Part shown: positions 13,365 to 21,805 of the stretch, piece by piece
How the letters are laid out: every line of letters begins with the position of its first letter
Position numbering within the stretch: the first letter of the stretch is position 1
NCBI GenBank assembly: GCA_018857735.1
Contig: JABMCL010003159.1
Location: 303,501 to 367,500, forward strand
From: Alviniconcha marisindica
Taxonomy: Eukaryota > Mollusca > Gastropoda > Provannidae
DNA length: 64,000 nucleotides
Direction: 5' to 3'
The notes under the pieces: generated by a model
What the model was told of the DNA's origin: nothing
Databases searched by the model: none
What the model saw: the letters and a program-made list of their open reading frames with translations, nothing else
Translations under genes and position numbers: made by a program

Positions 13365-16300
13365 ATGTGTGCGTGCGTGCGTATGTCTGTCTGTCTGTCT
13401 AGGAGGGTGTGACTGTGTACAGTATGTGTGTGTGTGTATTTGTGTGTGTGTTGTGTGTGTGTGTGTGCGTGTGTGTGTGCATGTACATATGTGCATGTGT
13501 GTGTGTTGGCTCATGTGCTTATACTGTGTGCTTTGTTTATGTGAGTGTTTCTGAGAGCAAAACAAAGGAAGCTTTTTGTATCAAATAGAGAATACAGAAA
13601 GAGACATTCACTGAGAAGTTAGATTACTTGTTTCTAGATTTTTTATTTACTTTTTTTCTTTTTCTTCAGCACGTGGATGGATGCCATTTGCAGTGTGGTA
13701 TGTAGCCCTGCCATTACAATTTCTTCTTTGGGTACTGCAATGTTTGGTGTTTGAAGTGTGAGGGTGCATGTGTGTGTGTGTGTGTGTGTGTGTGTGAGTG
13801 TTCAGCATATATTTGTTTTTGTGTATGTGTGTGTGGAGGGGAGGGGGGGGGGGGGGGGGGGCATGAGTGGGTGTAGATTTGTGGATTTGCGTGTGTGTGG
13901 CCACATGTGATGTGCATGTATGTTCCAGGAAAACAATTTTAATGCGGAAGCATTAACTGCACCTGAGCAATAAATGTGCCCACCAATTAATCATGAGTGA
14001 CAGGTCTCAGTGAGTGTTTCCAGTCATCCAGATGTCTTATAATTTGGTACCCAACACACCTTGATGCAGTGTTGAGTGCAGTACAGCAAACCTATTATTT
14101 GAAGACCTGATGAGCACTATGTGTGTGAACTACAGTTTGAACAACATTTAAACAGTTTAATTCATTTTACATTTTACTGTTGTGTGCTGCTTGCAATTTT
14201 TTTTTTAATCTTCTCACTTTTGGTCAAGACTGTCACCAGATAGGACTATTATGTGGCCTGTGTTATCGGCACTCACCACCCCACAGAGAAAAGAGTAGTA
14301 CAAGTAGTGTGGTCTTGATGCACTGAGCATTAATGGAATCATGCGCTATAAAAGTGGACATCATCATCATCATCATCATCATCACCTTTGTCCATCCATC
14401 CACTGATCCAGATTCAACTCGTCTGTCTTGCTTTGCTTAACCCTTCCACTGTCACAACATCGCTTGAAAACGACCAATAGAAGTGCGAGATCTGAAATCC
14501 TTAATTCCTTTTTTTTCCTTTTTGCATTAGCATTTGAAAGGATTTCCACCAGAACACACAGTATCAAAAGTAGATTTGTTATACTAGGACCGGAAAAAAT
14601 ATACTATTTTCAGGCCTGTGTGTGCACTGTTCAACATGAAAATTTGACTGCCTGGGGCAGTGAAAGGGTGAAATGCTAGTGTGGGTGAATGTGAATCACA
14701 GAACTTGAAAGTAGATGAGAGGTACATATACCTGTGTCACAGTAGGTGAGAGGTGTGTGCATCTGTGCCACAGTAGCTGGTGTGTATGTGTACCTGTGTC
14801 ACAGTAGATGAGAGGTGTGTGCATCTGTGCCACAGTAGCTGGTGTGTATGTGTACCTGCGTCACAGTAGCTGAGAGGTGTGTGCACCTGTGCCACAGTAG
14901 CTGGTGTGTATGTGTACCTGTGTCACAGTAGCTGGTGTGTATGTGTACCTGCATCACAGTAGCTGAGAGGTGTGTGCACCTGTGCCAGAGTAGCTGGTGT
15001 GTATGTGTACCTGTGTCACAGCAGCTGAGAGGTGTGTGCACCTGTACCACAGTAGCTGGTGTGTATGTGTACCTGTGTCACAGTAGCTGGTGTGTATGTG
15101 TACCTGTGTCACAGCAGCTGAGAGGTGTGTGCACCTGTGCCACAGTAGCTGGTGTGTATGTGTACCTGCGTCACAGTAGCTGAGAGGTGTGTGCATCTGT
15201 GCCACAGTAGCTGGAGTGTATGTGTACCTGTGTCACAGTAGCTGAGAGGTGTGTGCACCTGTGCCACAGTAGCTGGTGTGTATGTGTACCTGCGTCACAG
15301 TAGCTGAGAGGTGTGTGCACCTGTGCCACAGTAGCTGGTGTGCATGTGTATCTACTGATAGTACCAATACCACTGAGCTATAGTTCATATCCCATCTACA
15401 TGATGGTTAGGAAACAGCACAGCAATTCAGTGGCCTTTGTTGGCTTTGATTAGTGTTCTGAAGCTGTCAGCTGAGTCAGTCCAGTGTGACTGGCTGTGAA
15501 CTGGGGTGTTGTAGAGGTGGTTGGGCCACCAGGGACAGTCTGCACACAAGTTGTATGGAGGGCTGGTGGTGCAGAGCAAGTGCACTCACTTTCAAAGTCA
15601 AAAGCCAAGTTAAATTATTTTTCCAGTACAGCTACTGAACTAGGAATAGTAGTTACTAGTACTAACTACTGTTAGTACAGTACTAGTACTAGCAGTAACT
15701 TGAACAAGTTGAAGGCAAACGTTCACTGGTAAAAACTGGCATGTACAACTACAACTGCCAATCTAACAGAACCACTGAGTCCAATGTTCCGGTCTTCCCT
15801 TATCTTGAACTTCACAAATTAATTCACACTGATTGAGCCTAGTTCAGAAGTTGCTGATTTAGGTAAGGTGATCAAGCTCTATTTTTGTCCCTTCACATTC
15901 TAAATAAGTTGTTGCTTTTTAATGCCAGGTTAACAAGGTAGGTCATTGAGCATGAGATTCTTCTTCCACCATTCCATGTGGAACCACCTTCAGTGCTTTA
16001 CTTTAGCTTTCAGTTTTACTTTTAGAGCTCTGCAATGATTGATGTTGTGAGTGTAACAGGGAATGTACATTATATTATAATATATTGCTTTGAGGCAGTT
16101 CGAGTTTGACCAAGGTGCCCATTAATGCCCAACTGTGCATCCCTTATGCACTAGAGCTGAAAAGGACGCACTAAACTTATGCCTAGAGGGTCCCATGGGA
16201 TGCACTAAGAAAGTGCTAGGAAATCCAGACCTCCTGATCCCAACTGACCGAAAATGGGATCATGTCAGCTATTCCTGCCACATCTGTCTCAAAACCAACA

Positions 16301-18295
16301 GCTACCTTACACTATGTTACTGACAAGAACACAGTCCCCCAGACTTCATGAGGTGCTGGTACACAGGACTACACAGGCTATTTCAACATCAGTGCTCAGA
16401 CATAAATACACCACCACACACCTAACAAAGATTTTTAAACAAGTAAGTAGTAAACATGGTGCTTAACGTCCACTGAAACCATATGGCTTATTAGGGATGG
16501 GGAGAGGGGGGGGGGGGGGGGGGATGAGATTATATGACTACTGTCACCACCAGTATTAGATCCAGCATGTATCAGTTGTCCAGCTGATGCGAGTTAGATC
16601 TGGCATATATCCATTGTCTGGCTGGTGCAGGTTCGATCCGGCATGTATCAGTTGTCTGGCATGTATCAGTTGTCCAGCTGATGCAGGTTAGATCCGGCAT
16701 GTATCAGTTGTCAGGCTGATACAAGTTAAATCCGACATGTATCTGTTGTCCAGCTGATGCAAGTTAGATCTGGCATGTATCAGTTGTCCCGCATGTATCA
16801 GTTGTCAAGCTGATACAAGTTAAATCCAGCATGTATCAGTTATACAGCATAAATCAGTTGTCCAGCTGATGAAAATTAGATCCGAGATGTATCAGTTGTC
16901 CAACTGATGTTCGTTAGATTTCAGCATGTATCAGTTGTCTGGCTGATTCAAGTTAGATCCAGCATGTATCAGTTGTACGGCATGTATCAGTTGCGAAGCA
17001 GATACAAGTTAGATCTGACATGTATCAATTGTCAAGCAGATACAAGTTAGATCCGACATGTATCAGTTGTCCAGCTGATGTTAGTTAGATCCGACATGTA
17101 TCAGCTGTCCAGCATGTATCAGTTGTCCAGCTGATGCAAGTTAGAACTGGCATGTATCAGTTGTCCGGCATGTGTCCACTGTCCAGCTGATGCAAGTTAG
17201 ATTTAATATGTATCAGTTGTCCAGCAGATGTAAGTTAGATCCGACATATATCAGTTGTCCAGCAGATGGAAGTTAGATCCGGTATCAATCAGTTATACCA
17301 CATGTATTAGTTGTCCAGCTGATGTAAGTTAGATCCGGTATCAATCAGTTATACCGCATGTATTAGTTGTCCATCTGATGTAAGTTAGATCCGACATATA
17401 TCAGTTGTCCAGCAGATGTAAGTTAGATCCGGTATCAATCAGTTATACCACATGTATTAGTTGTCCAGCTGATGTAAGTTAGATCCAACATATATCAGTT
17501 GTCCAGCAGATGTAAGTTAGATCCGGTATCAATCAGTTATACCACATGTATTAGTTGTCCAGCTGATGTAAGTTAGATCCGGTATCAATCAGTTATACCA
17601 CATGTATTAGTTGTCCAGCTGATGTAAGTTAGATCCGGTATCAATCAGTTATACCCCATGTATTAGCTGTCCAGCTGATGTAAGTTAGATCCGACATGTA
17701 TCAGTTGTCCAGCTGATGTTAGTTAGATCTGACATGTATCAGTTGTCCAGCATGTATCAGTTGTCCAGCTGATGTAAGTTAGATCCGACATGTATCAGTT
17801 GTCCAGCTGATGTTAGTTAGATCTGACATGTATCAGTTGTCCAGCATGTATCAGTTGTCCAGCTGATGCAAGTTAGATCCGCCATGTATCAGTTGTCAAG
17901 CTGATGCAAGTTATATCCGCCATGTGTCAGATGTCTGACATGTATCAGTTGTCCAGCATGTATCAGTTGTCAAGCTGATGCAAGTTATATCCGCCATGTG
18001 TCAGATGTCTGACATGTATCAGGTGACCAGCTGATGAAAGTTAGATCTGCCATGTCAAACTGATGCAAGTTACATCCGGCATGCATCAGTGGTCCAGCTG
18101 ATGCAAATTAGATCCAGCATGTATCTGTTATATGGCACATATCAGTTGTCCAGCTGATGCAAGTTAGGTCCCACATGGATTAGTTGTCCAGCTGATGCAG
18201 GTTAGATCTGACATGCATCAGTTGTATGGCATATATATCTGTTGTCCAACTGATGTAACACAAGAGAGGTGTGTGTACCTGTACCACAGTAGCTG

Positions 18296-18363
<68 letters not shown>

Positions 18364-18371
18364 TGTGTGTG

Positions 18372-18409
<38 letters not shown>

Positions 18410-19098
18410 TGTGTGTGTGTGGTGTGTGTGTGTGTGTGTGTGTGTGCATGTGTGTGTGTCACAGTAGCTGAGAGGTGTGTGTGTGTGTGTGTGTGTGTGT
18501 GTCATGTGGTGTGTGTGCAGTGTGAGGTGTGTGTGTGTGTGTGTGTGTGTGCATTGTGTTGTGTGTGCACAGTAGCTGAGAGGTGTGTGTGTGTGTGGTG
18601 TGTGTGTGGCATGTGTGCATGTGTGTGTCACAGTAGCTGAGAGGTGTGTGTGTGTGTGTGCATTGTGTGTGTTGTCACAAGTAGTGGGTGTGTGTGTGTG
18701 TGTGGTGTTTGTGTGTGCATGTGTATATTTTGTGTGTGTGCACAGTAGCATGGTGTGTTGTGTGTGTGTTTGTGGTGTGGTGTGTGTGTGTGCATGTGTG
18801 GTGTGTGTCACAGTAGCTGAGAGGTGTGTGGGGGTGTGTGTGTGTGTGTGTGCATGTGTGTGTGTCACAGTAGCTGAGAGGTGTGTTGTGTGTGTGTGCA
18901 TGGTGTGTGTGTACAGTAGCTGAGAGGTGTGTGTGTGTGGTGTGTGTGTGTGTGTGTGTGCATGTGTGTGTGTCACAGTAGCTGAGAGTGTGTGTGTGTG
19001 TGTGTGTGTGCATGTGTGTGTGTCACAGTAGCTGAGAGGTGTGTGTGTGTGTGGTGTGTGTGTGTGTGGTGTGTGTGTGTGTGTGTTGTGTGGTGTGT

Positions 19099-19152
<54 letters not shown>

Positions 19153-20170
19153 GTGTGTGTGTGGTGTGTGTGTGTGTGTGTGCATGTGTGTGTGTCACAG
19201 TAGCTGAGAGGTGTGTGTGTGTGTGTGTGCATGTGTGTGTGTCACAGTAGCTGAGAGGTGTGTGTGTGTGTTGTCAGTGTGGTGTGGTGTGTGTGTGCAT
19301 GTGTGTGTGTCACAGTAGCTGAGAGGTGTGTGTGTGTGTGTGGTGTCACAGTAGCTGAGAGGTGTGTGTGTGTGTGTGTGTGTGCATGTGTGTGTGTCAC
19401 AGTAGCTGAGAGGTGTGTGTGTGTGTGTGTGCATGTGTGTGTGTCACAGTAGCTGAGAGGTTGTGTCGTGTGTGTGTGTGTGTGTGTGCATGTGGTGTGT
19501 GTCACAGTAGCTGAGAGTGTGTGTGTGTTGTGTGTGTGTGTGCATGTGTGTGTGTACAGTAGCTGAGAGGTGTGTGTGTGTGGTGTGTTGTCACAGTAGC
19601 TGAGAGGTGTGTGTGTGTGCATGTGTGTGTGTCACAGTAGCTGAGAGGTGTGTGTGTGTGTGGATGCATGTGTGTGTGTCACAGTAGCTGAGAGGTGTGT
19701 GTGTGTGTGTGTGTGTGTGCATGTGTGGTGTCACAGTAGCGAGAGGGTGTGTGTGTGTGTGTGTGTGCATGTGTGTGTGTACAGTAGTGAGAGTGTGTGT
19801 GTGTGTGTGTGTGTGTGCATGTGTGTGTTCAGTAGCTGAGAGGTGTGGTGTGTGTGTGTGTGTGTGCATGTGTGTGTGTCACAGTAGCTGAGAGGTGTGT
19901 GTGTGTGTGTGTGTGTGTGCATGTGTGTGTGTCACAGTAGCTGAGAGGTGTGTGTACTTGTGTCACAGCTGCCACCCCCGCCCCAGAAGGAAGGAGGCTC
20001 TGCTCCAGTACAGCAACAGACTGCTGCGCCAGTGTCCTCCGCCCCACCTCCCTACTCCGCTGCTCCGGCATCTGGCTTAGGTTTTGATGGCATTGCAGGT
20101 ACACTCTGCTCATGTTTCCTAGTGTGGATGTATGCAGCAGTTTACATGCATGCACTTACACACACACACA

Positions 20171-20228
<58 letters not shown>

Positions 20229-21159
20229 CCCCCCCTCTCACCTTCTACACATGCATAAAAGCATACATGCATACACATGCATATTCATGCACACACAGAC
20301 ACACACTCATCTGCACACATAGACCCCTGCACAGTTTCTTCAACAAAGATTCATGGTTTGAAGACTTTGTGACATGTGATGCATTGCATTTCCATTAAAA
20401 ACAGCACACACCGCATCATCTGGAGCTGGGGACACACACACTTCTCCGTGAACAGATTTAGTCTTTTAACTGATTTGCATCATGGTCAAAATGGGCCCGC
20501 TGACCCCTCAAATGCACCATTTTGGGACATTTTGAAAAAAATCCCCCAAAATAACCTCCAGCAGTACAAACTTCAAACAAACAGTTTTAAAAAGATTAAA
20601 GTGTGAACTTTAAGAGCTATGTCTTACCTTTGGGAAGGAGGGGGACAGATTTTTGTTGACTTATGACCAAAGACATATATGCAAAGGTGGGGGGGGGGGA
20701 GGGGGGGGAGATCCAGTTTCAGCACCCATAGACACTTAACAAAATACACTGTTCTGCCTACAGTCTTGACACAAACCCACTGAGATTAGTAGGTTTTACT
20801 ACCAAAAAAAATTCAATGAAGATAAACCAGAAACTATACACTCAAGTAATTTTACACTCTCTGCGCGCTAATGAAGTTTAAATTGCGCCTCTGCCTGGAT
20901 GCTGCCATTTTGTTTTGAAGAAAGTGCTCCAGTCGCACCTGCGATGGAAAAACACAACAAAACTGGCCCAGATTGTTGCATCATTAATTCAAGGAAGGGA
21001 ACACAAAGGAAAATGGACAAGCTTCCATTTACTGCCTGATTTGTGTCCCTTGCATTTCTCATGTTGTCATGTAAAATTGCAAACATCCATTGGAAGCCCA
21101 ATTCCGACACAGCTCCAACCAGTCAGTGAGAGTGTTGCAGCTCAGTACACACACACACA

Positions 21160-21246
<87 letters not shown>

Positions 21247-21734
21247 ACAACAGCTAAACAAGCCGACCAACCAACCCACTCACTGAGCAACACAGTTTGA
21301 AACAGTAAAGCAGAAAACACACAAACCAAGCCCCTTTTCTAATCACTCTACCTGATTCCCGCAGCGGGGCCTCCAATGCCAAACCCTTCAGCACCCCCAC
21401 CTCAGCCAGCCTACCCGCAACAAGCACCCTACCCACAACAGCCAGCCTACCCGCAACAAGCTGCCTACCCGCAACAAGCTGCCTACCCGCAACAGGCAGC
21501 CTACCCACAGCAGCCCCCACCCCCGCAGGCCTACTACCAGCCTCCGCCAGTCGGCTACCCGCAGCAACATCCTGCTGGGTACCCACAACAGGGCTACTAC
21601 CCAGCACCGCCTCCAGCCGGCTACGCTGCTCCGGGCCCATCGGCCTACCCACAGCAACAGTACTACGCTCCTCCGCCAGGTGAGTAGGGCTTGCTCAGTG
21701 AGTGGGTTGGTTGGTCAGCTTGTTTAGTTGTTGT

Positions 21735-21805
<71 letters not shown>

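Noticed and set aside
18218..19198. 326-codon His/Thr open frame and its Cys/Val complement
   Set aside because: Translation of a TG/CA microsatellite array.
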